A stretch of DNA of 64,000 nt from Nocardioides sp. S5 (GTDB lineage Bacteria; Actinomycetota; Actinomycetes; Propionibacteriales; Nocardioidaceae), in the NCBI RefSeq assembly GCF_017310035.1, contig NZ_CP022296.1, positions 3,844,001 to 3,908,000 of the forward strand. Reading direction: 5' to 3'. Made by a program: the position numbers and the translations under genes. The notes beneath the pieces were generated by a model. The model was given only the letters and a program-made list of their open reading frames with translations, was not told where the DNA came from and made no database searches. Shown here one piece after another: positions 1-8,792 of this stretch (the first letter of the stretch is position 1; every line of letters starts with the position of its first letter).

Positions 1-596
1 GGCTCGGGCACCGACGCGCCGCCGGTGGCGGCGGCGACCATCTCCACCACGCGGACCACCTCGTCGGCGGGCGCGGCGAGCAGCAGCCGGACCCGGGCGT
101 CGTACGCCGTCTCGAGCACCGTCACGCCCCGCGACCTCAGCTCGCCCTCCACCCGCCCGGCGTCGGCGTGGTCGAGGTCGAGCGCGAGCTCGGTGAACAG
201 CGCACGTCGCAGCGTGCCCGCCTCGGCCAGCGCAGCGCGTACGGCGTCCCCGTAGGCCCGCACCAGTCCTCCGGCGCCGAGCAGCGTCCCGCCGAACCAC
301 CGGGTGACCACGGCCGCGACGTCACTGACCCCGGCACCGCGGAGCACGTCGAGCATCGGCGCACCGGCCGTGCCGGCGGGCTCACCGTCGTCGGAGGAGC
401 GCTGGACCGCGCCGCCCGGACCGAGCACGAAGGCCGAGCAGTGGTGGCGGGCGTCCCAGTGCTCGCGACGCAGCGACGCCACGAGCGCACGGGCCTCGTC
501 CTCCTCGGCGACGCGGCGCAGCGTGCACAGGAAGCGCGAGCCGCGGTCCTCCACCTCGCCGGTCGCGTCGCGGGCGACGGTGACGTAGGTCGTCAC
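1..596 (-). CDS. YigZ/IMPACT family protein (3' end cut by window edge)
   Basis: The gene runs off the left edge, so the C-terminal end is missing; 198 codons are visible. Family signatures can be read directly: DDGEPAGTAGAPML near residues 69-82 and WFGGTLLGAGGLVRAYG near residues 100-116. Members are small cytosolic proteins with an N-terminal UPF0029 domain; their bacterial function is not settled and a translation-related role is only suspected. The GTG start at 596 overlaps the stop codon of the upstream YihY-type gene by four bases (GTGA), so the two are probably translated together. No member-specific function can be inferred from the neighbour. Confidence 0.88.
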   Translation of the reverse strand, partial: MTTYVTVARDATGEVEDRGSRFLCTLRRVAEEDEARALVASLRREHWDARHHCSAFVLGPGGAVQRSSDDGEPAGTAGAPMLDVLRGAGVSDVAAVVTRWFGGTLLGAGGLVRAYGDAVRAALAEAGTLRRALFTELALDLDHADAGRVEGELRSRGVTVLETAYDARVRLLLAAPADEVVRVVEMVAAATGGASVPE

Positions 597-1606
597 GCCG
601 GCTTGTCGGACCGCTCGTCCGGCTCCCGCTCGGACGGCCCCGGCTCCCAGCGCACGACCACCTTCTCGAAGCCCTTGTGGCGCTGCATGCGGGCATAGAG
701 GGCGTACGCCTCGCGGTCGGCGTCGGTGAGCTGCACGTTGTCGGTGAAGGGCGTGAGCAGGGCCCGGGGCCACAGCCGCCGCGCGAGCACCACGTTGATC
801 TCGGTCGCGAGCACCGCCATCACCGCCCCGATCCAGAGGAAGCCGATGAGGCCGAGGACCAGTCCGAAGGTGCTGGTCATCGACGAGGTGTTGACCAGGA
901 CGCGGTCGACGTAGGCGGCGCCGCCGAGCTGGAGCAGCTGCCACAGCACCGCGAGGGTGAAGCCGCCGGGCGCGGCACGCCAGAACGAGTGCTGGCCGGT
1001 CGCGGCGAAGCGGAACAGGTAGCTGAGCCCGGTGCCGACGACCAGCACCGTCAGCACCGGGAGCAGGGCCTTGAGGCCGCCGCCGATGACCTCGGTGAAC
1101 ACGTCGGTGGTGCTGGCGATGGTGGAGACGATCGTGACGGCGAGCAGCGACAGGCCGGCGGTCAGGAGCAGCAACAGCGTCTTGACCCGGGCGTAGAACG
1201 GGTTGGGACGGCTGTTGCGCGGGACGGACCAGGCCACGTGCTGGGTGTTCTGCAGCGCCTGGCCGAGCCCCAGCGCGCCGTAGAGGGCGGCAAGCCCACC
1301 GACCGCGACACCGGCGAACGAACCCTGGAGTCCCTCGGGGCGACCGAGCTCGTCGCCGATGATCGGGAACTGGGCGAGCGCGGAGTCGAGGATGGACTCC
1401 TGCCAGTTGGGCTCGCCGCGCAGGATGATGCCGAGGATCGACGTGCCGAGCAGCATCAGCGGGAAGATCGCGATGAAGGCGTAGTAGGTCAGCGCCGCCG
1501 CGAGGTAGGGACCCTGGTCGTCGAAGTACTTGTAGACCACCGCGAGGGGGAAGCCGAGGACAGGGTGGCGGCGCTGGAACGCGTCGACTGACCCCACGGC
1601 TCCCAC
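593..1606 (-). CDS. YihY/virulence factor BrkB family membrane protein
   Basis: A 337-residue polytopic inner-membrane protein. The N-terminal block DQGPYLAAALTYYAFIAIFP (residues about 30-50) is the hallmark of the YihY/BrkB (formerly mis-called RNase BN) family, and roughly six hydrophobic segments follow. The charged C-terminal tail, rich in Arg, Glu and Asp, is probably cytosolic. The transported substrate of this family is unknown. The start is GTG at 1606; another GTG three codons in is possible, and neither has a strong ribosome-binding site. It is the first gene of a pair with the YigZ-like gene. Confidence 0.88.
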   Translation of the reverse strand: MGAVGSVDAFQRRHPVLGFPLAVVYKYFDDQGPYLAAALTYYAFIAIFPLMLLGTSILGIILRGEPNWQESILDSALAQFPIIGDELGRPEGLQGSFAGVAVGGLAALYGALGLGQALQNTQHVAWSVPRNSRPNPFYARVKTLLLLLTAGLSLLAVTIVSTIASTTDVFTEVIGGGLKALLPVLTVLVVGTGLSYLFRFAATGQHSFWRAAPGGFTLAVLWQLLQLGGAAYVDRVLVNTSSMTSTFGLVLGLIGFLWIGAVMAVLATEINVVLARRLWPRALLTPFTDNVQLTDADREAYALYARMQRHKGFEKVVVRWEPGPSEREPDERSDKPA

Positions 1607-1641
1607 GAGGGGAGGCTACCGCCTGGGTGAGCGGCGCCCGG

Positions 1642-2421
1642 TCACCACCAGCCGAGCAGCTGCCCGCCGAGCCGCACCACGAAGCCGGCGACGACGACGA
1701 GGAAGAACGCGCGGACGAACTTCGCGCCGCGCGCCATCGCCAGCCTCGCTCCGAGGTAGCCGCCGGTGATGTTGGCCGCCGCCATCGGCAGGGCCAGCTC
1801 CCAGATGACTGCGCCCTGCGGGACGAAGACGACCAGCGCGGCCAGGTTGGTCGCCCAGTTGGCGAGCTTGGCCTTGGCCGAGGCCTCGAGGAAGTTGTAA
1901 CCGAGCAGGCCGACGAGGGCGAAGACGAGGAACGAGCCGGTGCCGGGCCCGATGGCGCCGTCGTAGAAGCCGATCGTCAGGCCGGTGAGCACGACGACGG
2001 TCAGGTGCTGGCCGCCGGCGAAGCGCAGGCTGGTGAGCTCGCCGACGCTGGGGCGGAACCAGACGTAGCCGCCGACGAGCACCAGCACGGCCAGGATGAT
2101 CGGGTCGAAGGCGCTGCGCGGCAGCAGCGAGGCCACCAGCGCCCCGCCCGCCGAGCCGGCGAAGGCCGCACCCATCAGCGGCAGGAACGTCCGCGGGTCG
2201 GGGCGGATGCGCCGGACGTACGTCGCCGCGCTGATCGACGTGCCGCAGAAGGACGCCAGCTTGTTGGTGGCCGCGATCTGCACGACCGAGGCCCCCGGCA
2301 GGCCGACGAGCAGGGCGGGGAGCTGGACCAGTCCGCCGCCGCCGACCACGGCGTCGACGAAGCCAGCCACCAGGGCCGCGAGGACCAGGAAGCTGATGAC
2401 CTCGCCCGAGAGGTCCCCCAC
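1642..2421 (-). CDS. TauE/SafE family (sulfite exporter-type) permease
   Basis: A 259-residue membrane protein with about eight hydrophobic segments. The N-terminal repeat contains GFVDAVVGGGGLVQLPALL (residues about 20-38), the typical TauE/SafE motif, and the second half carries the matching GFYDGAIGPGTGSFLVFAL motif. The family moves sulfur-containing organic or inorganic anions, or other small anions; the exact substrate cannot be told here. The GTG start at 2421 lies one base past the end of the upstream lipoprotein gene. The neighbour two genes upstream is cystathionine beta-synthase, so a link to sulfur metabolism is possible but unproven. Confidence 0.88.
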   Translation of the reverse strand: MGDLSGEVISFLVLAALVAGFVDAVVGGGGLVQLPALLVGLPGASVVQIAATNKLASFCGTSISAATYVRRIRPDPRTFLPLMGAAFAGSAGGALVASLLPRSAFDPIILAVLVLVGGYVWFRPSVGELTSLRFAGGQHLTVVVLTGLTIGFYDGAIGPGTGSFLVFALVGLLGYNFLEASAKAKLANWATNLAALVVFVPQGAVIWELALPMAAANITGGYLGARLAMARGAKFVRAFFLVVVAGFVVRLGGQLLGWW

Positions 2422-2422
2422 G

Positions 2423-2836
2423 TCAGCGCACGAGCTCCTGGACGACCACGGCGTCGTACTCCTCCGGCATGACGGCGCCCAGGCCCGGGCACAGGAACTG
2501 CTGGGACTGGTCGGTGACCATGCTCGCGGCCGAGCAGCTCAGCGTCGCGACGGGCTCCCCGTCGGCGGAGAACACCATCTCGAAGATGGCCGTCCGCTCC
2601 TCCTCGAGGGTGTTGGTGATCGTGCCCTTGACCTCGGGGGTGGTCACCTCCTCCATGTTGACCGCGCGGTCAATGCCGTTGATCTCCCAGCCGTCGTCGA
2701 CGGTGAAGCCGTTCCACTCGAAGGCCTCGCCGACCTCGACCTCGACCGGGTCGGTGCTGGTGTTCACGTCGTCGCCGCACGCCGCGAGGGCGCCGAGGCA
2801 GGTGAGGGCGAGCAGCGCCCGCGTCAGGCGCGTCAC
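2423..2836 (-). CDS. Small lipoprotein of unknown function
   Basis: A 137-residue predicted lipoprotein. The start is the GTG at 2836, which overlaps the TGA of the cystathionine beta-synthase gene by four bases (GTGA). The N-terminus is a short basic stretch, a hydrophobic run and a lipobox ending LAAC near residue 18, followed by an acidic, soluble domain. The domain looks like the beta-rich FxLYD-type domains found in actinobacterial lipoproteins (conserved pattern of WEINGID, GTITNTL, and two late cysteines that could pair). Function is unknown. Longer readings upstream in this frame are antisense-free overlaps with cbs and not real. Confidence 0.75.
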   Translation of the reverse strand: MTRLTRALLALTCLGALAACGDDVNTSTDPVEVEVGEAFEWNGFTVDDGWEINGIDRAVNMEEVTTPEVKGTITNTLEEERTAIFEMVFSADGEPVATLSCSAASMVTDQSQQFLCPGLGAVMPEEYDAVVVQELVR

Positions 2837-4242
2837 GACGCCGCCACGAAGGTGAGGAGGTCCTGGCGGGTGAGCACCCCGATGGGCTTGCCGTCCTCGT
2901 GGACCAGGACGGCGTCGGCCTTCTCCAGCAGGGAGACGGCGTCGGCGGCCGACTCGGTCGAGCCGACGGTCGGCAGGGGCGCGGACATGTGGTCCTCCAC
3001 CTGGTCGGTCATCTTGGCGGTGCCGGTGAACAGCGCGTCGAGCAACGTCCGCTCGGACACCGACCCGGCGACCTCGGCGGCCACGATCGGCGGCTCGGCG
3101 CGCACGACGGGCATCTGCGAGACGCCGTACTCCTGCAGGATGTGGACCGCCTCGGCGATGGTCTCGCCGGGGTGCGTGTGCACCAGGTCGGGCAGCTGGC
3201 CGGACTTGCCGCGCAGCACCTCGCCGACGGTGCGCGAGTCGCCGCCGGCGCCGGTGGCGAAGCCGTACTGCGCGAGCCACTCGTCGTTGAAGATCTTGGT
3301 GAGGTAGCCGCGGCCCGAGTCGGGCAGCAGCACCACGATGACCGCGGACTCGCCCTCCGGGGTGCCGGCGAGCTCCTGCGCCACCTGGCGCGCGGCCCAG
3401 GCGGCCATGCCGCACGAGCCACCCACGAGCAGCGCCTCCTCACGGGCCAGGCGGCGGGTGAACGCGAAGGAGTCGGCGTCGGAGACCTCGATGACGCGGT
3501 CCGCGACCCCACGGTCGTAGGTGTCGGGCCAGAAGTCCTCGCCCACGCCCTCGACGAGGTAGGGGCGACCGGTGCCACCGGAGTAGACCGAGCCAGCCGG
3601 GTCGGCGCCGATCACCTGGATGTCGGGGTTCTTCTCCTTGAGGTAGCGACCGACGCCGCTGATCGTGCCGCCGGTGCCCATCCCGCACACGAAGTGGGTG
3701 ATGCGCCCCTCGGTCTGCTCCCAGATCTCCGGGCCGGTGGTCTCGTAGTGCGAGCGCGGGTTGTGCGGGTTGGAGTACTGGTCGGGCTTCCAGGCTCCGG
3801 GCGCAGAGGCGAGCCGGTCGCTGACGTTGTAGTAGGAGTCCGGGTGCTCCGGCGCGACGGCGGTCGGGCAGACCACGACCTCGGCGCCGTAGGCCTTGAG
3901 GACGTTGCGCTTGTCGACGCTGACCTTGTCGGGGCAGACGAAGACGCACTTGTAGCCCTTCTGCTGCGCCACCATCGCCAGGCCGACACCGGTGTTGCCG
4001 GAGGTGGGCTCGACGATCGTGCCGCCGGGCTGGAGCGCGCCCGAGGCCTCGGCCGCCTCGATCATCCGCGTCGCGATGCGGTCCTTCACCGACCCGCCGG
4101 GGTTGAGGTACTCGACCTTGGCGAGCACCAGCGGGCCTCCCACGGCGGTCGCGTCACCCCCCTCTGCGAGGTCGAGGGTGCGGCTGAGCCGGACCAGCGG
4201 GGTGTTGCCGATGAGGTCGAGGACGGAGTTCGCGTACTGCAC
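2833..4242 (-). CDS. cbs: Cystathionine beta-synthase
   Basis: A 469-residue cytosolic PLP enzyme that condenses serine (or O-acetylserine) with homocysteine to cystathionine, the first step of reverse transsulfuration. The fold-II PLP lysine is K53 in GGSVKDR, the phosphate-binding loop SGNTG is near residue 87, and the glycine-rich GMGTGGTISG loop is near residue 190. Two C-terminal CBS domains (from about residue 335) are present; these are absent from plain cysteine synthases and support this call. The mRNA looks leaderless: a TAGCCT -10 box lies seven bases before the GTG start at 4242. The downstream lipoprotein overlaps it by four bases. Confidence 0.93.
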   Translation of the reverse strand: MQYANSVLDLIGNTPLVRLSRTLDLAEGGDATAVGGPLVLAKVEYLNPGGSVKDRIATRMIEAAEASGALQPGGTIVEPTSGNTGVGLAMVAQQKGYKCVFVCPDKVSVDKRNVLKAYGAEVVVCPTAVAPEHPDSYYNVSDRLASAPGAWKPDQYSNPHNPRSHYETTGPEIWEQTEGRITHFVCGMGTGGTISGVGRYLKEKNPDIQVIGADPAGSVYSGGTGRPYLVEGVGEDFWPDTYDRGVADRVIEVSDADSFAFTRRLAREEALLVGGSCGMAAWAARQVAQELAGTPEGESAVIVVLLPDSGRGYLTKIFNDEWLAQYGFATGAGGDSRTVGEVLRGKSGQLPDLVHTHPGETIAEAVHILQEYGVSQMPVVRAEPPIVAAEVAGSVSERTLLDALFTGTAKMTDQVEDHMSAPLPTVGSTESAADAVSLLEKADAVLVHEDGKPIGVLTRQDLLTFVAAS

Positions 4243-4248
4243 CTGCTC

Positions 4249-4297
4249 AGGCTACCCATCCACCGATCCGGAGCGCGCAACGCCGCTTGCGTAGCAT
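4249..4297. promoter_or_regulatory. Divergent leaderless promoters for cbs and SGNH hydrolase
   Basis: On the minus strand TAGCCT (4254-4249) ends seven bases before the GTG of cbs. On the plus strand TAGCAT (4292-4297) ends seven bases before GTG 4305 of the SGNH hydrolase. Spacing of a -10 box to the start codon in both directions fits leaderless transcription, common in Actinobacteria. No ribosome-binding site is seen for either gene. This is why GTG 4305 is preferred as the hydrolase start. Confidence 0.5.
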
Positions 4298-4304
4298 CGT
4301 GGGC

Positions 4305-5333
4305 GTGGGGGCAACTGGAGCAGCACGCAAGCTGGCGTCGGCCGCCGCCCTGGGCGGGGGCGGACTGTCCGTGCTCGGGGCCGGGCTCTACGGCGTCCTG
4401 GTCGCCGAGGCGAGGTTCGCGCGCAAGGTGATCGGCGTGATCGGCGACGGCCCGCCGCCCGACGCGACCGGCTGGTACGGCCGCGGACGCCCCGGCCCGG
4501 CCATCCGGATCGCCCTGCTCGGCGACTCCAGCGCGGCCGGCTACGGCGTCGAGCGGGTCGAGGAGACCCCGGGCGCCCACCTGGCCAGCGGCATCGCCGC
4601 CCAGGCCCACCGACGGGTCCACCTGCGCTCGTTCGCCGTCGTCGGTGCCATGTCGAGTGCGCTCGCCGACCAGGTCGACACCGCGATCGCGACCCACCCC
4701 GACCTCGCCGTCGTGCTCATCGGGGCCAACGACGTCACCCACACCGTGCTGCCCTCCGCGTCCGTGCGCCACCTCGCCGAGGGCGTACGCCGCCTGCGTG
4801 AGGAGGGCATCCACGTCGTGGTCGGCACCTGCCCCGACCTCGGCACCATCCGGCCGATCCCACCGCCGCTCAAGCAGGTGGCCCGCGAGTGGTCGCGCCG
4901 GCTGGCGGCCGCCCAGACGATCACCGTGGTGGAGAACGGCGGTCGCACGGTCTCCCTCGGCGACGTCCTCGGCCCGGAGTTCGAGGCCGCGCCCGCCGTG
5001 CTGTTCGGCCCGGACCGCTTCCACCCCTCGGCCGACGGCTACGAGCAGCTCGCGGCCGTGCTGGTCCCCTCCTGCCTCGCGGCCCTCGACCTGCTCCCCG
5101 AGGACGAGGCACAGCCCGAGCCCCTGCGTCGCGAGGGCATCCTCCCCGTGGCGGCTGCGGCCGTGCGCGCCGCGCGTACGCCCGGCACCGAGGTCGACGG
5201 CACCGAGGTCGGTGGCAACCAGCGCGGCCTGCGCGGACGCTGGGTCGAGCTGCGCCACCGCCGCCGCCGCCCGTCCACGGACGCGGAGTCCCCGGGCGAG
5301 CACGAGGACGAGGCCGTCCAGCAGGACGCCTGA
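4305..5333 (+). CDS. SGNH/GDSL-family hydrolase, membrane-anchored or secreted
   Basis: About 342 residues if GTG 4305 is the start; the frame is open from TTG 4287. The N-terminus carries an uncleaved or signal-type hydrophobic stretch (AAALGGGGLSVLGAGLYGVLV). The SGNH blocks are visible: LLGDSSAAGYG with the nucleophilic serine, LIGANDVTH (block III with Asn), and DRFHPSADGY with the Asp-His pair. Such enzymes are esterases or lipases acting on small esters, lipids or acylated sugars. The C-terminal tail (last about 80 residues) is charged and low in complexity. It is transcribed divergently from cbs and ends at a strong hairpin terminator shared with the convergent gene. Confidence 0.85.
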   Translation: MGATGAARKLASAAALGGGGLSVLGAGLYGVLVAEARFARKVIGVIGDGPPPDATGWYGRGRPGPAIRIALLGDSSAAGYGVERVEETPGAHLASGIAAQAHRRVHLRSFAVVGAMSSALADQVDTAIATHPDLAVVLIGANDVTHTVLPSASVRHLAEGVRRLREEGIHVVVGTCPDLGTIRPIPPPLKQVAREWSRRLAAAQTITVVENGGRTVSLGDVLGPEFEAAPAVLFGPDRFHPSADGYEQLAAVLVPSCLAALDLLPEDEAQPEPLRREGILPVAAAAVRAARTPGTEVDGTEVGGNQRGLRGRWVELRHRRRRPSTDAESPGEHEDEAVQQDA

Positions 5334-5354
5334 GGTCCGACCCCTCCTGAAATG

Positions 5355-5392
5355 CCGCCGGCCCGCCCGAGAGGACTCGGGCGGGCCGGCGG
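5355..5392. terminator. Perfect 17-bp hairpin between convergent genes
   Basis: The arms 5355-5371 and 5376-5392 are perfectly complementary (CCGCCGGCCCGCCCGAG and its complement) with the 4-base loop AGGA. The hairpin lies between the stop of the SGNH hydrolase (5333) and the stop of the Bax-inhibitor-like gene (5414). There is no U-run, so it would act as an actinobacterial I-shaped terminator, in both directions. Confidence 0.85.
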
Positions 5393-5413
5393 ATCAGGCA
5401 GGTCGATCAGTGA

Positions 5414-6298
5414 TCAGTCGCCACCGCGGATGATCGCGAGGATGCGGAGCAGGTTGGTGTAGATCCACACCAGGCTGACCGTGAGGCCGAAGGCCGCACG
5501 CCACGACTCGCGCTCCGGCAGACCGGCGGCGACGCCGTTCTCGACGAAGTCGAAGTCGAGGATCAGCATGAAGACACCGAGCACGAGGCCGGCGACGGCC
5601 ATCAGCAGGCCGAGGGCACCGAAGCCGAAGAGGCCGGTGCTGATGCCGAAGAAGCTGAGCACCAGCGACAGCAGGCCGAGGCCCACCATGCCGAACATGC
5701 CGGCGATCACGAAGGTGCGGAACTTCTGGCCGACCTTGATGTCGAAGAACTTGTAGGCCGCGAGCGTGCCGGCGAAGGCCGCGAACGTGCCGAGCACGGC
5801 CTGCGTCACGATGCCGTCACCGAACTGGGCGTCGAAGAACTTGCTGATCGCGCCGAGGGCCACACCCTCGACCGCCGCGAACGCCATGACCAGCGCCGGG
5901 CTGATGACCTTCTTGAACGAGTTGACCAGCGACAGGATGAACGCACCACCGGCACCGATGACGGACAGCGTGGACGCGAGGGCGAAGGCGTCGTTGTCGA
6001 CGATCGTGTTGCCGAGCGAGTCCGTCGTGGTCATGTCGCCGATGAACCACCACGTGGCGAACGCGGTCGCGAACACCAGGGCGATCGAGATGGCGGTCTT
6101 CTGCACGACGGAGTCGACCGTCATCCGGCCCTGGTCGACCTGGCCGGGCGTGCCGGTGCCCCAGGTGGCGGGGTCGGTCGAGGTCTCGCCGTAGCCGGGG
6201 TAGGCGGCGCCCCCACCGGCGTACGTCTGGTTGCCGTAGGCGTTCGAGGAGCGGTTGAACTCCTCGGAACGGTTGAAAATGGGATTGCTGCTCTTCAT
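5414..6298 (-). CDS. Bax inhibitor-1/YccA family membrane protein
   Basis: A 294-residue protein with an approximately 85-residue soluble, Asn/Gly/Tyr-rich N-terminal part followed by seven hydrophobic segments, the Bax inhibitor-1-like (UPF0005) topology. Start is ATG 6298, preceded by AAGGAGAG at a good distance; the longer open frame up to 6433 crosses the promoter and is rejected. Family members form pH-sensitive calcium-leak channels in eukaryotes and some bacteria; the role here is not known. It is monocistronic, with its own promoter and a shared terminator. Confidence 0.88.
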   Translation of the reverse strand: MKSSNPIFNRSEEFNRSSNAYGNQTYAGGGAAYPGYGETSTDPATWGTGTPGQVDQGRMTVDSVVQKTAISIALVFATAFATWWFIGDMTTTDSLGNTIVDNDAFALASTLSVIGAGGAFILSLVNSFKKVISPALVMAFAAVEGVALGAISKFFDAQFGDGIVTQAVLGTFAAFAGTLAAYKFFDIKVGQKFRTFVIAGMFGMVGLGLLSLVLSFFGISTGLFGFGALGLLMAVAGLVLGVFMLILDFDFVENGVAAGLPERESWRAAFGLTVSLVWIYTNLLRILAIIRGGD

Positions 6299-6375
6299 GG
6301 TCTCTCCTTGGAGGCCGCCCCTGCGTGTCCGGGGCTCCGACGCCGTCGCGGTGACGGCACCTGTCGCGTCACACC

Positions 6376-6403
6376 ACTCTAGCCGGGGTGACACCAGGTC
6401 AAA
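6376..6403 (-). promoter_or_regulatory. Sigma-70-type promoter of the Bax-inhibitor-like gene
   Basis: Reading the minus strand, TTTGAC (6403-6398), 16 bases, then TAGAGT (6381-6376) gives a good housekeeping promoter about 80 bases upstream of ATG 6298. Confidence 0.55.
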
Positions 6404-6507
6404 CGTGCACCACGGGCCCGCTGTTCCCACCACAGGAACTTCTCAGGTCGGTCGCTCCTGCTGCGAGACTGGGCGCGGTACGCCGACGGACTGAGGGGGA
6501 CGGGGCG

Positions 6508-6879
6508 ATGGTGCTGGCACTGGTCGGTGCGTGGGGGCTGGTGACGGTGGCCGCGGCGATGTGGTTCGTCGCGCGGGCCGGTGGACGAGGTGATCTGCCG
6601 CGCAACGGGCTGGTCGGGATCCGTACGTCGGCCACGCGCGCCTCGGACCTCGCCTGGGCTGCCGGCCACCGCGCCGCGGCCGGGCCGGCCCGCGCGACGG
6701 CGCGGGTGGTCGTCGGGTTCGCCGTCGCGCTGGCGGCCTCGGCGCTGCTGCCCCAGGGCGAGCAACCGCACCCGGTCACGATCGGGCTCTTCGCCCTCGG
6801 CTACGCCACGGTCCTGCTCGGCGCCGTGCTGGTGACGCGTACGGCGAACCGGGCTGCGCGGGGCGCCAGCCGCGGCTGA
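6508..6879 (+). CDS. SdpI-family membrane protein
   Basis: A 123-residue protein with three hydrophobic segments. The start is ATG 6508 after a G-rich GAGGGGGACGGGG ribosome-binding region. The conserved SdpI motif is present around residues 30-50: RNGLVGIRTSATRAS, followed by W..GHRAA. In Bacillus, SdpI gives immunity to the SdpC toxin and signals to SdpR; actinobacterial members stand alone and their function is unknown. No toxin or SdpR homologue is seen nearby. It converges on the PASTA lipoprotein gene with only 20 bases between the stops. Confidence 0.82.
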   Translation: MVLALVGAWGLVTVAAAMWFVARAGGRGDLPRNGLVGIRTSATRASDLAWAAGHRAAAGPARATARVVVGFAVALAASALLPQGEQPHPVTIGLFALGYATVLLGAVLVTRTANRAARGASRG

Positions 6880-6899
6880 GGTGTGCAGCACGCGTCAGG

Positions 6900-8360
6900 T
6901 CAGGCCTCGGGCACGAGGAGGTTGACCGTGGTGATGCGTCCCCCTTCGTCGATCCAGAGCCAGATCGACCAGTCGTCGTCACAGGACTGCAGCTCGGCCG
7001 GGTACAACACGATCTGTCGCTCGACGAGAAGGCCGCTGGGCAGACCACCGAGGTCGATGAGCTCGCACGTCTCACCGTCGGGGAATCGGGTCACGTCGCT
7101 GAACTCATCGGTCTCGACCTCACCGTCGCGTGCGGCGACGAGCAAGGGCGAGACCGCACAGTCCTCCGGCGAGCCCGTGGAGCAGAGGGCCCACGTGGCC
7201 GGATCGTCGGCGGCGCTCGCGGCGACCGTGTCCCACAGGGCGTGGCCGAGCAGCTGCTGGACCTCCGGGGCCCACGCCGGAGGGGGTCCACCGCGTGCGA
7301 AGCGCAGGAACCCGTGCGCGGCCGCGTCGAGGCGGTCACAGTCGCGCACCGTGTGCGGCACCTCCACGACCAGGGTGACCGCCCCGTACCAGCTGGGGTC
7401 GTCATCACCGTCCTCGTCCACGGCCCGCTGGGTCGGCGCCTGCTCCACGACCCCACGGCGCGGATGACACGTCTCGAGCTCCTCGAGCAGGCTGGGGTAG
7501 CCAGCGGCAGTGACGTCGTCTCGCGCCTGCGCGAGGGACAGGCCGACCACGTCGGGGACCGGCTCCGGCCGACTGCCGCGCGCACTCTCCGACCAGGCGA
7601 CCACGGCGTCGATCGCCCCGGCGGTGTCGTACAACGCCACCCGGGCCGGACAGCGCGTCTTCGTGGCGGTCTCCGCGAAGGCCACGCTGAGAGTCAGCGC
7701 CTCGCGGTCGGCGAGCTCCTGCGGCCGCGCGACTCCGCACCAGGTGTCGGGCGGAGTCCCTGCGATCACCTGCAGCTCGGGCATGCGGTAGGTGTCCCCG
7801 ACGCGCAACACCTGCTCGCTGCCGCGACGGAGGATGTCCAACGCGGAGCCCTCTCCCCAACCGCCACGGGCCGCGTCCGCGCCGGACACCGTCGCAGTCC
7901 GCACGCCGTCCACGAAGAGGTTCACCTCGTCGGCGAAACGCGGGGACGGGCCCCGACCCGTGGCGAAGTCGACGAACAGCCACGGCTGCCGGAAGTCACC
8001 TGCGCAGTCGGTGGTGGCAGCCTGGTAGGACAACAGGACCGTGACGGCATCCCCGGGAGACACCGCGGTCCCGGCGGCGGGCTCGGTCCCCACTGGCCGA
8101 CCGGCCGGGGCACAGCTGACCTGCTCGCCGAAGCGCACATCCAGCCCCTGCTCCGCGAGCAGGAGGCCGGCCGACCCCCGGGTGTGCCCGAAGACGGACG
8201 GCACCGCGTTGTCCGGAGTGCCGGGAAGGACGACAGGGACCGCCCTCCCATCGGCCCCTCCATCGGCGGGGCTGTTGGAGGTGTCGGTGCCGCACCCCGC
8301 CAGGGCGACGACCAGAAGGGCGCACCCCGCAGTGACCGCTCGGCGGGTGCGCATGCTCAT
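6900..8360 (-). CDS. PASTA-domain lipoprotein of unknown function
   Basis: A 486-residue predicted lipoprotein with a basic N-terminus, hydrophobic run and lipobox LAGC near residue 22. Two PASTA-like modules can be seen: residues about 50-115 (VPSVFGHTRGSAGLLLAEQG) and about 270-340 (VPDVVGLSLAQARDDVTAAG). PASTA modules bind muropeptides or beta-lactams in penicillin-binding proteins and Ser/Thr kinases. Here there is no kinase or transpeptidase domain. The central part and the C-terminal 140 residues match no family I can name; the C-terminus ends with WLWIDEGGRITTVNLLV. Its place is probably outside the membrane, at the cell wall. Confidence 0.75.
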   Translation of the reverse strand: MSMRTRRAVTAGCALLVVALAGCGTDTSNSPADGGADGRAVPVVLPGTPDNAVPSVFGHTRGSAGLLLAEQGLDVRFGEQVSCAPAGRPVGTEPAAGTAVSPGDAVTVLLSYQAATTDCAGDFRQPWLFVDFATGRGPSPRFADEVNLFVDGVRTATVSGADAARGGWGEGSALDILRRGSEQVLRVGDTYRMPELQVIAGTPPDTWCGVARPQELADREALTLSVAFAETATKTRCPARVALYDTAGAIDAVVAWSESARGSRPEPVPDVVGLSLAQARDDVTAAGYPSLLEELETCHPRRGVVEQAPTQRAVDEDGDDDPSWYGAVTLVVEVPHTVRDCDRLDAAAHGFLRFARGGPPPAWAPEVQQLLGHALWDTVAASAADDPATWALCSTGSPEDCAVSPLLVAARDGEVETDEFSDVTRFPDGETCELIDLGGLPSGLLVERQIVLYPAELQSCDDDWSIWLWIDEGGRITTVNLLVPEA

Positions 8361-8441
8361 GGCCCCGATGATGACGTATCGGCCGCTTCTCCGGTCGTCG
8401 AACCACGGACCGGCTCGCGCCTCTCGCGAGGCGAACGCGCA

Positions 8442-8792
8442 CTAGGACGCGAGGGTGAAGCTGCTGGCGAGCTGGCGCTCGGCCGGTGAGTAGTCGGGGG
8501 CTCCCGCAGGCCCACCCGGGAGGGGTGGCGAGGTCGACCTGGTGATCCGGAGGTGCTCGGTGACGCCCTGGACCTCGTGGCGGGCGCCGGGAGGAAGAGT
8601 CGGCACCCAGGACGTCCAGCCGGGGCTCTCCTTGACGTAGTTGCAGCGCTCGCAGAGCCCCTGGCCGTTGACGGCAGTGGTGCGCCCACCGTCGGCGTCA
8701 CGCTGGACGTGGTCGAGGTGGCGGACGTGGGCGGCCGCGGCTGCGGCCTTGATCCGCTCCAGGGCCTCGAGCTGGTCGAGGAGGTCGACGGG
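8442..8792 (-). pseudogene. Remnant of a DUF222/HNH endonuclease, internally deleted
   Basis: In one frame, a short DUF222-like N-terminal helix (VDLLDQLEALERIKAAAAAA, about 8789-8730) is joined directly to the C-terminal HNH part (HLDHVQRDADGG, then NGQGLCERCNYVKESPGW, about 8729-8640) and the usual tail after it. In intact members these two parts are separated by some 250-350 residues, so the middle is deleted. The HNH core (DH, N, CxxC pattern) is partly kept. There is no own start: the frame is fused to the decayed solute-binding protein upstream. It is unlikely to be an active nuclease. Confidence 0.72.

Noticed and set aside
2423..3415. A longer lipoprotein reading extending upstream over cbs.
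   Set aside because: The upstream part is an out-of-frame shadow of cbs; GTG 2836 with the GTGA overlap and the lipobox just after it gives the sensible start.
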